NCBI GenBank assembly: GCA_951804985.1
Contig: OX638130.1
Location: 100,871,700 to 100,935,699, forward strand
Length of the DNA stretch: 64,000 nucleotides
DNA from: Dryomyza anilis
Lineage: Eukaryota; Arthropoda; Insecta; Diptera; Dryomyzidae
Reading direction: 5' to 3'
A program made the position numbers and the translations under genes. Below are positions 37,901 through 52,900 of this stretch, piece after piece (position 1 is the stretch's first letter; every line of letters starts with the position of its first letter). The notes under the pieces were generated by a model, which was given only the letters and a program-made list of their open reading frames with translations, had not been told where the DNA came from and ran no database searches.

Positions 37901-40900
37901 GGTGGGTTTTAGTGTGGTTAATTTAAGGGTGAATTTTAGTGTGGTGAGTTTTAGTTTGGTCAGTTTTAGTGTGGTGAGTTTGTTTTTCTTTTTCTTTCCT
38001 TTTTTTGTTTTTCATTTAGTTTGGATTGTGTTTTTATGTGATTGGTTTTGTTTTTGTATTTTTGCTTTTGTTTTGTTTTGTGTTGTGCTTTTGCTTTTTT
38101 GTTTTTATTTTTTTTTTTTTGTATTTGAGTTTTTTGTTTCATGTTCGTTGCTGGTGAAAGTGCCGAGTTATATCGTGTTTAGGTTGCATGGGAGGTGCCA
38201 CGCCTCTTCGCCCAATCCCGCCCATATATAGCCTATCATTCCTTCCAGACCATACCGCATCTGTGGTAAAAATTTCAAGACAATCGGATCAGCCGTTTAG
38301 ACGGAGAAGCGGAACAAACGTGATTGCTTTTGTTTTTGTATTTTTGCTTTTGTTTTGTTTTGTGCTTTTGGTTTTTTGTTTTTAATTTTTTTTGTGTATT
38401 TGAGTTTTTTGTTTCATGTTCGTAGCTGGTGAAAGTGCCGAGTTATATCGTATTGAAAGTTTAGGTTGTATGGGAGGTGCCACGCCTCTTTGTCCAATCC
38501 CGCCCATATATAGCCTATCATTCCTTCCAGACCATACCGCATCTGTGGTAAAAATTTCAAGGAAATCGGATCAGCCGTTTAGACGGAGAAGCGGAACAAA
38601 CGTACAAACGTACAAACGTACAAACGAACAAACAGATTTATTATATTAATAGGATTTTTATTTCAAACATTTCATTTATTTTACTTCTCTTTTTTAATTC
38701 ATTTTTTTCATCTTTTATTTTTGATTTCTTTTCAATTTATTTTCTCTTTCAATTCTTTATTTTTATTTTTATATTTTTCACTATCTCACATTTTTCTTTT
38801 TGTTTACTTTGTATATTTTCGTTGACTTCTTTATTGTATTTCATTAATTCGTTTTGCATTCGTTTTTCTTTTTTTATTTTATTTTATTTTTGCTGTTGTT
38901 GCTAATTACAACACACAGGCAAACTACGCCGCATGTCCTCCACCGCCTCCGCACAGGACACATTGGCCAACGCTGCCGCCTATGCTGAGGATTCTGAAGA
39001 AATTAATCAGTTGAAAGTCGTAAGCATTTTTATGTTTCATTTTAATTATTTTTATTTTATTTTACTTTTATTTTACATTATTTTGTTTCTTATGAAGTTC
39101 ATTTAAATTTCATTATTTTGCGTTTTTGGGGTTTTAAGTGGTTTTTCATTGGATTTCAAATCAATTTCTTTCATGTTTTAGAGCGGTTAATTAGTTGTGC
39201 CCAACACCATCACAGTTCTATGAATTATCACAATTCCACTAATTCCAAAAAGCATTTAATTTTAGTCTCACAGAGACAGCTGTAAATATATTGCAAATAC
39301 CTATATCATTTTTTTCTAATTTAGAATTTTGACAATTAGATTTTTCAGTAGAGGTTTGAAATATTAATTAAAAAATGAATTTATAAGTAAATTTTAGTCA
39401 ACATCATTGATTCTAATTTTTTTGTTTTGTGAATAGTATGTTCTAAAATGTTACATAGTTTTCGAACATTAAATATTTTTTTTTATAAAAATATTCTTTC
39501 TCAATAAAAATTACACAAAAAACTGTGTTCGAATATTTCGAATAATAATTTTTCTGTGAAAACGAATTCTATTTCATATTTGGTACTTCAAAATTCGAAA
39601 ATATTATGTTAGAAAATTTTAAATATTTTTCGAACATTAAATTCTTCTTTCAATCTTGATGTTCGGATGAAGAATCATTTTTTTTCTTAAAAATTATAAA
39701 AAAAAAAATGTTCGAAAATTCGAAGTATTTTCGAACATTCATTTTTCTTTCAAAAACTTTTGCTCTTTACTTTAGTTAATATTTATACCGGCTAAATTCA
39801 AAAATATAATATTCGAAATTTTTCGAACATTGTTTTTTTTTACTTGTAAACTACTTATTTACTAAAAAAAAAAAACAATAAATTAAGTTTTACTAGTTTA
39901 GTTAATATCAAATAAATCATAGATTTTCACATAAAACAAAAGCAAAGTTCTGCATAAATTTTGCATAAAAGAAACTGCTTGAAATTTAATATTTCAAAAA
40001 TTGCGTACAGCAATAGTGAACACCACTCATGTTGCCATACAAATAGATTGCATTGCACGATGTTGTTGCTGTTACTGCTACCACAGCAACACTTAGCAAT
40101 GCAGTGATTCGAAAAAAGAAATCAGCAATTAGCCATATTTCAAATTATTAGAGTGTAAATTTTCTGTTCAAATTCAATGAATTGCAAAAAAAATCGATTC
40201 AGAAAAACATGTTTTCAAACTTTTGCTTTGCTGCCACCGAAGTGTTAATGGAGGGGGGGGGTGTTTGTGCGCTAATTGAACGGTTTCCAGTTTAACTGAG
40301 GCACAAAAGTTGGTTATTATTTTTAGTTTTTAATATTTCAATCAATTAAAAAAGTCTTTCAATTTAATTCATTTCGTTTTGATTTCGTATTTTTGGTACT
40401 TTTTTCAGTTTTATGGCTTTCAATTGTTTTTTTTTATACCAGTTTTATATACAGCGGCTTCGACGACTTCCCTTTTAGAATTGAACACACTTTTGTTGCT
40501 GCTCTATAGTAAATCCTTTAGCAAGTATGCTTATCCTTGAAAGCTACTATTTGTATTTGTTGGCTGTTTCAATTATGAAGAATTTTTAGAGCTTCATTCG
40601 AGAGATGAAAATAAAGTGAAGGGTTTAAAAAATAATATTTTCAGTCTAAATTTTGAAATATAAGAAATAACTTGTAATAAGTTTTAATTGTAAACATATT
40701 TTTTGGGTTAGTGAATTTCGTATTTTACATATTCCTTCATGTGGAGGTGTGCAACCAAAAGTTGAAAAAGAATAAAAAAAATATAATTAAAATTAAAAAA
40801 TGTTTTTTTAATTTTCATTCATTTATTAAATTCTTTTTCAACTTTTGGTTGCATACATGAGAAAAATCGTTTAATTATGATACTCAGTGATTATATTATG

Positions 40901-43900
40901 ATACCCACACAATCATTAAATGATTCTCAGTGACCAAATTTTAATACCATACAATAACAATATGTTTTCTACATAATCATACATAATTATAATGTGATTC
41001 ACACATTATCAGAGATAATTATAATGTTTCACAATATGATAATCATTTCATAATATGATAACCATAATATGATTCACAAATTACCATAATATGATCTAAC
41101 ATATACCTAAATTCCTTTAGGCGAGTATTATATAATTGCAAATATAAAATTATAATGTATTATTGTTAATATCGATGGTTGGTATTAACTATATTTTGAT
41201 AATAGCAATATTTATCGTGACCATTATATTTTGCAGCAATCATATTGTGATTGTTATCATAAATTTGATGAATAGAATATTGCCTAATTTATGAAATTAC
41301 AATATTATAACTGAATGTTAATATCATGATTGTTAATATCATTATGGTTGCTATTAATCATATTTTGAACGTATTAATATTTATGGTAACCATTAGAAGT
41401 AATTAAATGTCTCAAAATGAGTTGCAATTATATTATAATTCATAATTTATAAGTCATAAATTACAAATTAGTCAGTTTTATAAATTAGACAATATTCAAG
41501 AACAATTTCTGAATACAAACACAATGTATTTGCTGTAAATACAAGTAATGCTGTAAACTTATTTTTAAAAGTATTCTCTGAATAGAGTTACAACTAATTC
41601 TTTTATACAAAGTCAACAAAATGCACATATTACGCAAATAAATATCACACTTACATATTATGCATTCATTGCAAGACCTAAAATGTATAAAAAATGTGTA
41701 AAAATACTAAAATTGATATTTTTACCTTGAAGGTATTTTTGTTATTTTTTTTTACTCTAACAAATAGTTTAAAAATGTTCATAATATAAATATGAAAAAT
41801 ATGCTTTTGCCCCTAAGCTGCTTATGTTATGCATTTTTGATGACGAGAAACGAGATTATAAGCAGCTTTGATGTCAACATTGCATCAGGTTGGAAGAACT
41901 TTATGAAATAACTCTGAAAAATAAAAATATACCCAGTGGAAATTGACATAATAAATTCTCCAATGGTTTCGCTATGCGAGGTGAATATTAACGTTGACTA
42001 AAAAAGCAGTTTAATACTAATCGCATTTTCTGCAGGGAACGCAATTCCTGCTTAGTAGTTAAATATATATTTAGTAGATTGTTGTATATTTTTAATTTAC
42101 TACTGACAGACTGCCCAAAATAAGCTGAAATTTTGCATAATACGATTTGTATTGTTCGCAGTAATAATTAGAAAAAAATCAATAAATCTGCTAATGATTA
42201 AAGTTTTCGATAATTTATCAAAATATACAAGTATTTAAAATTTTAATACTTCTAATTAAATTCAATTGATCAAATCACTTTACTATGTATACATTCAAAA
42301 CACTGCTTTTCGTCTATAATTTAACTTGATATTGTTCGCTGACGTACTGCTTTACGTTTAAATATCTCTAAAGTTCTTGTATTTGTATACGGCATAGATA
42401 TATACTAGATAGATGTTTTGTAGAAGTTTCCATAAACTTGTTAACTTGTTCACAATCCAAATTACTTGTCAACTATCTCCATCCCTCCAAAACTCGTGTG
42501 CAATGTCTAGAAGTTCTAAAAGTTTCCATATATTTCTACAGTTGAAGAGAATCCGTATTGTTTAAAAACAATCGTCATCTCTTTTATACTCATGAACTGC
42601 GTATAGCTTCTTCTAGAAGTTTCCATAAACTTCTACATTTGATGAGAATCCGAATAGTTCAAAAACTATCGCTATCTCTTTTATACTCATGTACTGCGCA
42701 TAGATGGATTCCTGAAGTTTCCATAAACTTCTACTCTTGATGAAAGTCCGAATGGTTCGTAAACTATCTCCACCTCCTTAATACTCATGTACAGCGCATA
42801 ACTAGATTCTAGAAGTTTCCATAAACTTCGACACTTACCAGAATCTTAATTTTTCGTGATTTCAACAGACAGATATACGTATTTTGAAAAAAAAAATCGA
42901 TGGAAAAAAGTTAGTAATTTCGATAGTTAGTTTAAACTATGCTATGTATAAAATAAAATTGTTCAGTATCCAAATTACTTGTCAACTGCAACTGTGCCTA
43001 GCTGTATTCTACAAGTTTCCATAAATGTCTACAGTTGATGAGAATTCGAACTCTTTGAAAACTATCTCCATCTCTTTTATACTCATGAACTGCGTATAGG
43101 TTCCTCTAGAAGTTTCCATAACTGTCTACAGTTGATGAGAATCCGAATTGTTCGAAAACTATCGCCATCTCTTTTATACTCATGTACTGCGCATAGCTGG
43201 ATTCTAGAAGTTTCCATAAACTAATACACTTGATGAGAGTCCGAATTGTTCGTAAACTATCTCCTTTTCTTTTATACTCATGAACTGCGTATAACTTCTT
43301 CTAGAAGTTTCCATAAACTTCGATACTTAACCAGAATCTGAATTGTTCGTAATTTCAACAGACAAATATACGTATTTTGTAAAAAAGAACCGATGGAAAA
43401 AAGTTAAAAATTTCGATAGTTAGTTTAAACTATGCTAATTATAAATATAAATTATTTTCTTATTTATCATTAGATTTGAAATGCTAAAAAAATCATCCAA
43501 AAATAGTCAAAAAAAAATTATTAAATTTTTGAGTTTAAATTAAAATATCATGAAACCTTATCGGAATATTAGCATTCATTTGTATATTAAAATTAGTCTT
43601 GAGCATTAAATTAAAAACTACGTTTAAAGTTTTTGTTCAACTAGTTTTTAAGATGCTGTTATTTTATAAGAAGTGGCTGAAAAGGTCCTAAACCATTTTT
43701 CGCGATTTTGTTGATTAGTGATGTTATAAAATAATATGTATTACTAGTTAATAAAGATATTCTAATATGTTTAGTAAAAAAAGCACTGTATATAAATTTT
43801 AAGCATTTAGTAAAATATTAAAAAAAAAGTTATAAAAAAAAATGAAAATCATTTTAAAAAAATCACAATAATTTCTCTCACACATAAAACTCACTTTTAT

Positions 43901-46900
43901 ACGAATACCAACACAAACACACATATCTCTATATATTATACTTTGTAACTGCATAGTTACTCTACACATTTTGTATGTGTATCGTACGTGTTGTTCATCT
44001 TGTGTGTGTGTGTTTGTGTAAATTGTTCTTGTTCTCGCATTTCTTACTGGTAAATATTTCATCATCAACATTAACGTCGTCATCATCATAATAATAATCG
44101 TCATTGGCAACATGTTGTTCGTATTTTGTTTAGTGCCAACCTATGCGACCTGACCGCTTGCACTCGAACAAACCAACGTCTCTCATAAAAACTTAATACA
44201 TTTTCATATATATTTTTTTTCTATAACATTTTTCTAATATTTCTGTTTTTCTTCGTATTTTTTTTATAGGTCCTTTACGATGGCAAACTCTCGAATGCCA
44301 TCGTCTTTATGTACAATCCAGTGGCTACCGATGGCCAGCTGTGTCTGCAGTCATCGCCCAAAGGAAATGTTTCATATTTTGTACATACACCGCATGCACT
44401 TATGTTACAGGTGAGTAACAACAACAAGTAATAATAAAATACAACAAAAAAAAAATAATAAAAAAGCACAAAAATTTAATACAAAATACTATAAAAAAAA
44501 TCATGTATTCGCTTATTACACACATTTTTGTGCTCAAGTTATGTGTCGTCGCACAATAGTGACTCCTTTGTCTGTCCATAGAAATTTCAGTAAATTTCAC
44601 AAACAAAAAAAATACAACAATTTTCGCATAAATATTTGTGCAATTTACTTTGATTAGTTGGCTATTTATTTTTACTACGTTTTTTGCTTTTATTTTGTGT
44701 TTAGTTTTATGCATTTTTCTTTATACTCTCAGCACAGTGTTTAAATAGTTAGGTGATTCTTTTATAACGTTTTAATAACTTTTACTTTTTAAAATTAATA
44801 TTTAAATGTTTTAAATTTCATGGTTTTTGTAGATATTGTTAGTATTTTACTATTTATTTTTACTACATTCCAGACTGCCATGTCTCGCAGACCTCCAATG
44901 TCTTGAAGGTTTCACGAATAACTTCGATAAAAAAAGTTCGATCTCGTTGATTTTTTGATTCCATTTTTTTTTTATTTCAAATTCCTTTAAATTCCTCGAA
45001 TATTTAAACATTTATCGCATACATATTGCATATTTTTCGCAACCATCTTAAACTTTAATTGTTTTGTTTTTCAATATCGGTCCGAATTCAAATAATTTAT
45101 CTTACCAAGAAAACTTCCACAGTTCATATCGATATCTACTTACCATGCTGGTCAAACTTTGCGATCGGTTTCGATCTCAATTGATTTTGTAATAATATCA
45201 AAACGGATAACATAATGGGGTCTATTAATAATTTCAAAGTATGTTTTTGTTTCTTAATAAAAACGACCTTTTTATTAATTTTAATAAATTTAAATAAATC
45301 TTATTTTTAAATTATTCAAACCTTTTTAATTTATAGTTTAAATACTTAGGTTCTAGTCTCTTTTGTACCATTTATTCGTATTTTTTACTTTGCTACATTA
45401 CGTTTTGTTATTATTAATTGATTTTGGCAATATTTTTAATATTTTTCTATTTATTTTAACGGGTATCTTAATAATAAATATTAAATTTATTGTCAATTTT
45501 GTACATAATTAAAATAATTAAAAATGTATTAGGCTGCAGTATTTGTATTAGTATGTTGTACTTTTTACTACGTTTCTACTTATTTATATTATTGCAAATT
45601 AATTTATTTTACAAACATTTATTTTCTTTATAGAAATTGTCATTTTAATAGATAATATTCTATTTTTACTACGTTTCTATTTAATTAGTTGTTATAATTA
45701 TAATTTTTATTGTGTTTTTATTTATTCTATTATTCTATTACTACAAATCTAATTGTTTTGTTTGAGTTTATAATGGAAACAAGTATTTTATGTTAGTTTA
45801 TATTTTTAGTTTTTTTCGATTATACTTATTTATATTATTGCAAATTAACTTATTTTACAAACATTTATTTTCTTTATATAAATTGTCATTTTAATAGATA
45901 ATATTCTATTTTTACTACGTTTCTATTTAATTTATTTGTAGTAAGAATTATAATTTTTATTATGTTTCTATTTATTCTATTACTACAAATCTATTTATTT
46001 TGTTTGAGTTTATTATGGAAACAATTATCTTTTATTAATTTATATTTTTAGTTTGTTTCGTTTATTTCCATTTTTAAATTATGTTGTTAGGAATAATAAC
46101 AATTCAAATATATAAAAGGTATCGATAATATAGTTTTTATGTATCATCGTTGTAGAAGTAAATCTAAACAAATACATTTTCTCTAAGTTTGTTGTTTAAT
46201 CATATTATAAAAACAAATTTAAAAGTTGGAATATTAATATATATTCGAAATATTACCACCTATTAAAACATTCTAATAATTGTGACCAGAATTGTTACTT
46301 ATTGTTCGAATATTTAATAATTTATCAAATACTATACAAGCTATGTATAATACTTGCATATGTATAAATTGTTTATTTGAATATGAAGCCATAAATATAG
46401 AAAATATCATTTGGTTAGTATTTATTTCTAGAAGATTCTACAAACTTCTATACTCAACGTGGTGCTTCCACGCTATTTCCATCTCTTTCACAGTCATGTG
46501 TTTCTCGCTCACTGCTTCAGTGGGCTTTCTTTCATTTGAATTGCGTTTATATTAATTTCTACTACATTTATGTTCTTTATTTTAATTTACCACATTTTCA
46601 TTTATTTATACTACATTCATATTTATGTTTAATACAATTATATTTAGATGTAATAATTTTTACAGTATTTAAATTTAATTTTAAAATAATTGAATTTAAT
46701 TATAAAATAATTGTATTTAATTTTACTACATTTTTATTTATTTTTGCTACATTTACATTTATTTATACTACTTTTATATTTATTTATAATACTTTTATTA
46801 TTAATTTCAATACGTTTATATTTGTGTTCATTATTCCTCGCTATTTTTTGTTTTTAATGCAATTTATTTGATTTTTTTTTGCTTTTTTATATATTAAGCG

Positions 46901-49900
46901 ATAAAGAAAAGAAATTAAAATATAACAAAGATAAATCTATAATTTTAGAAAGTGCAAATAAAAAAATGTTTCTTATTTAAGTTTTTTTTTTTACTAATTT
47001 TAAATTAGTTTTTTTATATGTTCTCTAATTTTAACTCAAATGTATTTTCTTCGCAGGATGTCAAAGCTGTCGTCACGCACTCCATACACTGCACCCTGAA
47101 TTCGATCGGCGGCATACAAGTGCTTTTCCCGTTATTCTCACAGCTGGACATGGCGCACGAGGGAATCAGCGATATCAAACGTGATCCAACTTTGTGGTAA
47201 ATATTTTATTTTACTATATAATATATTTTTAATTTTTACAATATTGTTTCACAACTGTCAGAAGACAACAAACTACTGCGTATTACTTACTTACTGACCT
47301 GGGAGTACTGACAAAATTGCATTAGTTCTTTTTAAATTTATGAGCTGAGCGCGCCATTTCGTGCGGCAGCACTGAAAAAAAATTATTTTCTTTACACAAA
47401 TTATTAGATTTTTAAAATCTTTTTGAAATATTCAAAGAATTTTTAAAATACGCTACATTATTGATTTATATTTTTGGTTAATAAAATGGACATATTATAT
47501 AAATCAATTTGACCATATTGTTTTGTAATTTTTTGAGCAGTGTACAGCACAACTTACTGCAAAACATTTGTCTCAAATAATATGTTTCGCTTCATTTACA
47601 CTTTTTCCTTACTCACTGGCAACGTGCTTGTAAAATACTTATTTTATTCACTACAACGGTACCTCTGATGCTGTAAATAAAGAGTAGTAGAAACGAAAAG
47701 GCGCAAAGTAATGCTAAAGTTTGCCACTTCAACTAAGTTTAACTTACGTGATCTAATGCAGTTTTATTTTAGTACAACGCACTCACGTACACTGCAGTTT
47801 AATGATACTTTTAATGTGGACTTTTTGCTATTTACTACTTTTTTTTCTTAATATATATATTTTCAGTCATTTTTTGTGGTTGACTACCTCTTTAATTTTA
47901 TTATGTTGCTTCTTTTATAAAATTTTTTCTACTAATTTATTAATAGTAAATAATAGTAGTATATTTACAACTATTTTTACTACTGTTTTTAACTATTATT
48001 TCAAACTACTTTTTAGATACTTCTTTTTAGCAACAATTTAGTTTTTCTTTTTTGAAACTTATTTTTACTTTTTTACTTATTTTATTCCCGTTTTCATTCC
48101 TTTTTTAATTTCTATTTATAAATAGTATCTATTTGATTAAAATTGTCAATTTTTTTACCACTTTTTTTTACTTATTCACTCCATTTTTTACAAACTTTTA
48201 TTTTAATATTTGACTAATCGTCTTATGCCAATTTTTAATACTTTTTTACTACAATTTTATTTATATCTTATTACATTAACCTTTTTTTTCTATTTACAAA
48301 TTGTAACTATTTTACTAAAATGTATAGTATATTTTCACTACATTTTTTACTACGTTTTTCCTTATTATTTAACTTCCTTTTTCATTCTATTATTTTTTCC
48401 CATTTTCCTTTTATAATTATTTTTTTTACTACTCTTTTTTAATAATAAATTCTTACTACTCTTTTTAACTACTCTTTTAACTACTCTTTTTAGTACTCTT
48501 TTTTACTACTCTTTTTAGTACTCTTTTTACTACTCTTTTTAGTACTCTTTTTACTACTCTTTTTAGTATTCTTTTTACTACTCTTTTTACTACACTTTTT
48601 AGTACTCTTTTTACTACTCTTTTTTTACTACACTTTTTAATACTCTTTTTTAACTAAATTTCGCCTCTATGTTTTTATAATTTATATTTATGTTTTCTGA
48701 GCAATAATTTTTGTTACTCCTTTTTTAAAATACAATTTTTCTAATTACTCTTTTTCCGGTACTCTTTTCACACACACAGCTCTAAACTGCTCGGCTTCAT
48801 TTGCGAACTCGTCGAAACATCGCAAACTGTGCAGCAGCATATGATACAGAATCGTGGCTTCCTCGTGATTTCATTCATGCTGCAACGTTCATCGCGCGAG
48901 CATCTGACGCTGGAGGTATTGGGTTCATTTTTGAATCTAACCAAATATTTGGTTACCTGCCTGTCGGCCAATAGCGATTTGCTGCTGAAGCAGGTTAGTG
49001 TTTTAATATTTCAAATTTGCATATTATACAAACAATTACTTAGCTTAATTTTTAAGTTTAAAATATATAATGCCAAAAAAATGCTTGACTAAAGCTAGCT
49101 AAATTTGATATTTCAATTTTAAAATTATTTAAAATATAAAATCCATTTTTTTTAATAAATTAGCATGTATAATAAATATTTCTTCTATGTCTACTATATA
49201 TAAAAAAATGTTGTATTGTTATTTTATTTAGACGCATATTCAATTATATTAAATGAAATGCATGACATAAAGTATTTTTAAGTAATTTCTCTCGTTTACT
49301 TTTGCATTTTCTCTTATTTCTGTCTTTTTTTGATTAATAATAACTTCGTGAATGCAGTTGAACAAAGGCTTGCGATTTGAGTATAAAAAAGTAAATGTTT
49401 ACTTTAATTATTTTATCTATTTCTCTACGTTATATTTTCAATGTATTTAAACTTTAAGAAAAATGTGTATTTTTCTATTTTAGAATTTACTTAGCTTAGA
49501 AATATTGTTATGTTTAGCTGATTTTATTTTTATTACTTCGAAGACATAAGTTTTAATTTTAACTCATAATCCTTGCATTTTACGCATAAAGTATGAATTA
49601 TATTCACAAGTTTAATCTTTGACTATAAAACCTAACTTATGCATTTTACTCATAAACTATGAATTTTACTCATAAACTATGAACTTTACTCATAAACTGT
49701 GAATTTTACTCATAAAATATGATTTAATCATAAAGCATTACTTTAAAAATTAAAACTAATTTTTAGAATTTTGTTTTGTTTAACGTATACTCCTCCGGAT
49801 TAATTATGAATTTATAGCCAAATCATAAAACAAAATGAATTAATTATTTATTAAAATTTTGAATTTATTGCACTTTTCTAAAGGTTTCACTCATATACCT

Positions 49901-52900
49901 CAATTCATACATTTTTGCAACCAAAATCTCGCCAAACCACTGATGCGCATTCATCGTTCATTCATCATCATTACTTTTCAATTTCAAAACATTCTGCTTT
50001 CAATTTCATTAATATTTGAAATCAGCTTCATTAACCCTCGTCCACCGCATGTTATGTTCGACGTGTGTTGTATTCCATATGTTGTGAATAAATTTCTTCT
50101 TATCTACCCCAACGGCCCACATTTAAATAGAAATACTTTTTAGCAAAATATTTATATTTTTCGTTTGGAAAAATTATTTAATGCAAATTCTACTTCTTTG
50201 TCTTCTTCTCTGCTGTCATTCCTCAAAATTCTGCATCCACAACTGCTATCGATACTGCAACCACTTTGAAACCAAAACTAAAAATAATAATAATAATCTT
50301 AACACCATCACTACAACAAATTCTACTACTAATTCTAATGCAACCACCAATCAACCAACACTCTCTACCTTTGTGTGCATTGCATTGTGATAAAAAAATA
50401 TGATAAATAAAAAAAAAACCAAAAAATGAAAAAACATAAAAACAAAACACCCAAAGTTCTATCAGGTGAAATTAATGAAATAATAAGTGTTTTAATTGCT
50501 GTTTAAATGTTTAAACTATTAAAATTTAGTGTTTTTAAATGTAGTACATATAAATTTGTTTCATTTAAATTTATTCCATTATAATTTGTTCCACTTAAAT
50601 TATATTTTTATTTTACATCATTAGTTAAGTGTGTGCGTAGTAAATTTAACTATGTTCGTAGTAAAATTAACTATGTTCGTAGTAAATATAACTTTGTTTG
50701 TTTTTAATTTAACTATGTTCGATACAGATGTAACTGTGTTCGTAGTAAGTTTTACGATGACCGTAGTAAATATAACAATGTGTTTGTTAAATTTCACTAT
50801 TTCTGTAGTCAATATAACTATTTTCTTATTGAATTGAACTATGTTCGTTGTAAATTTTAGTTTTTTTTCGTTGGGTTTTTAAATGTAGTTTATTTTAGTT
50901 TGATTTATTTAAATGTTGTTTATTTGAGATAATCGTTTAAATGTGTACGTAGTAGATGTAACTATCTTGTAATAAGTTTTACTGAGATTCGTGCAATATT
51001 TCGAAATATACAAATGTCAAAATTTGAAATGCCTTAGAACGCCAATACGATTTTTGATCATAACAAAAGAAATATCTCGAAAACCTTTTTTATTTTATTT
51101 AAACTAAAGACAAATTTTGAATGTCGATTAACAATGAAAAATTAATCGTTTGAAGAGTTGTATAGAAAATTCTAGTGAGTGTAGTTGTTTAGAATGTACG
51201 TGAACCGCACCTGTCAACGTTTTCTTTTTCGACAATTTTGCATATCTTTTAGGTTTCAGAAAATTATGTTTTTACATTTTTGTCTTCGGTATCTTCATTA
51301 TTAAAATTTTAAATTTGAACTTATCACACCATACTTGTTTTACTATATTCGTAGTAAAGCTTACTTTTTTATAGTAAGTTAAACTATGTCTGTTATGACT
51401 TTGGTTGTTTCCATAAAAAGTTTGACTATTTTCGTATTGCATTTAACTATTTTCGTCCTAAATTTCCGAAATAAATTGAACATTTTATATTGTTTATCTA
51501 TTTCCGTAGTAAATTTAATTATTTCCATAGTAAATTGAACTATTTTCGTAGTAAATTTAATTACTTCCACAGTAAATTGAACTACTTCCGTAGTAAATTT
51601 AACTCTTTCCGTACTCCATTTAACTATGTTTTTTGTAAATTTTACTATTTTTGTAGTAAACCGTTTGATAAACTATTTTTCGGGTAATATTTAAATAATA
51701 AATATAATAAAATTAAAATGAAAAATAGTTTAATAATTAAAAACCATATAGTTCAGTAATTTTATTACAAATAATGACTTGATTGTATTGTTAAAGTGTG
51801 TGTACTTAAATGCCCGACTTAAATGCTACTCATTGCTTCTACACGAATTGTCAATCATTCAGCGAACCGTATGAGCTTCATCAGCATAATAAAACAATAA
51901 AGTTTTTTTTCATATTTACTACGTCGTTTTTCATTTTGTGGTATAAATTGCATAAATGCACAGCATTGTTTCTGACTGCCGTAGGTGCCAAAAGGCATAA
52001 AGAAAAATTAAAAAAAAAATATAAAAAACTGAAAATAAAAAATGATTTCGTTGTAACATTTGCGGCTTGCAGCTTAACGCATTTTAATTGCAAAAGTTTA
52101 CAGTTTCAGGGCTTTGTCTGTTTTCGCGTTTATTTTTTATCGCTCACAGAGTTAATGAGTAACAAGCTATACTTTTTTTGTTGTTGTTATTGTTGTAATT
52201 ATATATGTGCATTTACACCAACACATTACACAAATACGCACACGTACGTGTACAAAAAACTTCACGATTGCAAAAACAGTTGCCTGCTTTTAGGCGCTGT
52301 CATACAATTGTTTTAAAACTTTCTCGCACATGTTAATTAATGCAATATTTGTTGCTGCCACTGTTGAGCTACTGCTGCTGCCGCCAGCAACAAATTGGTA
52401 TACATTTTCAATATTTTTCATACAAATAAAAATATTTTAATAAATATTCAAATTTAACGTATATTTATTCATTTAAATGATCGAAAAATATGCGAATTAT
52501 TATAAAAATGCTTTTTTATTGAATGATTTTTGAAAGTTTTCGTAATTGTCGAAGTAAAAACTTTATTTAGGTTTATAATATAAAAAGTAGATAATATATT
52601 TTTAGGTATTTTGTATATTTCTAACCTAACCTATCATGTCATGCATTAATCTTTAAGAGTATTGTTATTTATTTATTTTTTATACGATATTCTATGTTTT
52701 AAGGCAGTGTTGGTAAATAGATATTTTCTATTATAAATTTTATTAAATTTCAAGTAATTTTGAAAACCATTTTATAAATATTTATAATTTATTCCTATGG
52801 AAAATTAATATTTTGTAAAAAGAATTTGTGTAATTTGTGCTTTTTTTACTATGTCACATTTTTCATATATTAAACGTTCAACCAAATTTAATTAAACTAT

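Noticed and set aside
36657..38231. Val-Ser-Phe-Ser repeat proteins
   Set aside because: A frame of the 15-bp satellite inside the RTE-type element.
50631..51687. ORFs with VVNLTMFVV or YFRSKFN repeats
   Set aside because: Readings of the 21-bp satellite, whose length keeps the frame open.
51810..52316. 168-residue plus ORF in intron w12-w13
   Set aside because: Lys-, Phe- and Cys-rich composition following poly-A and poly-T, with no splice or family support.
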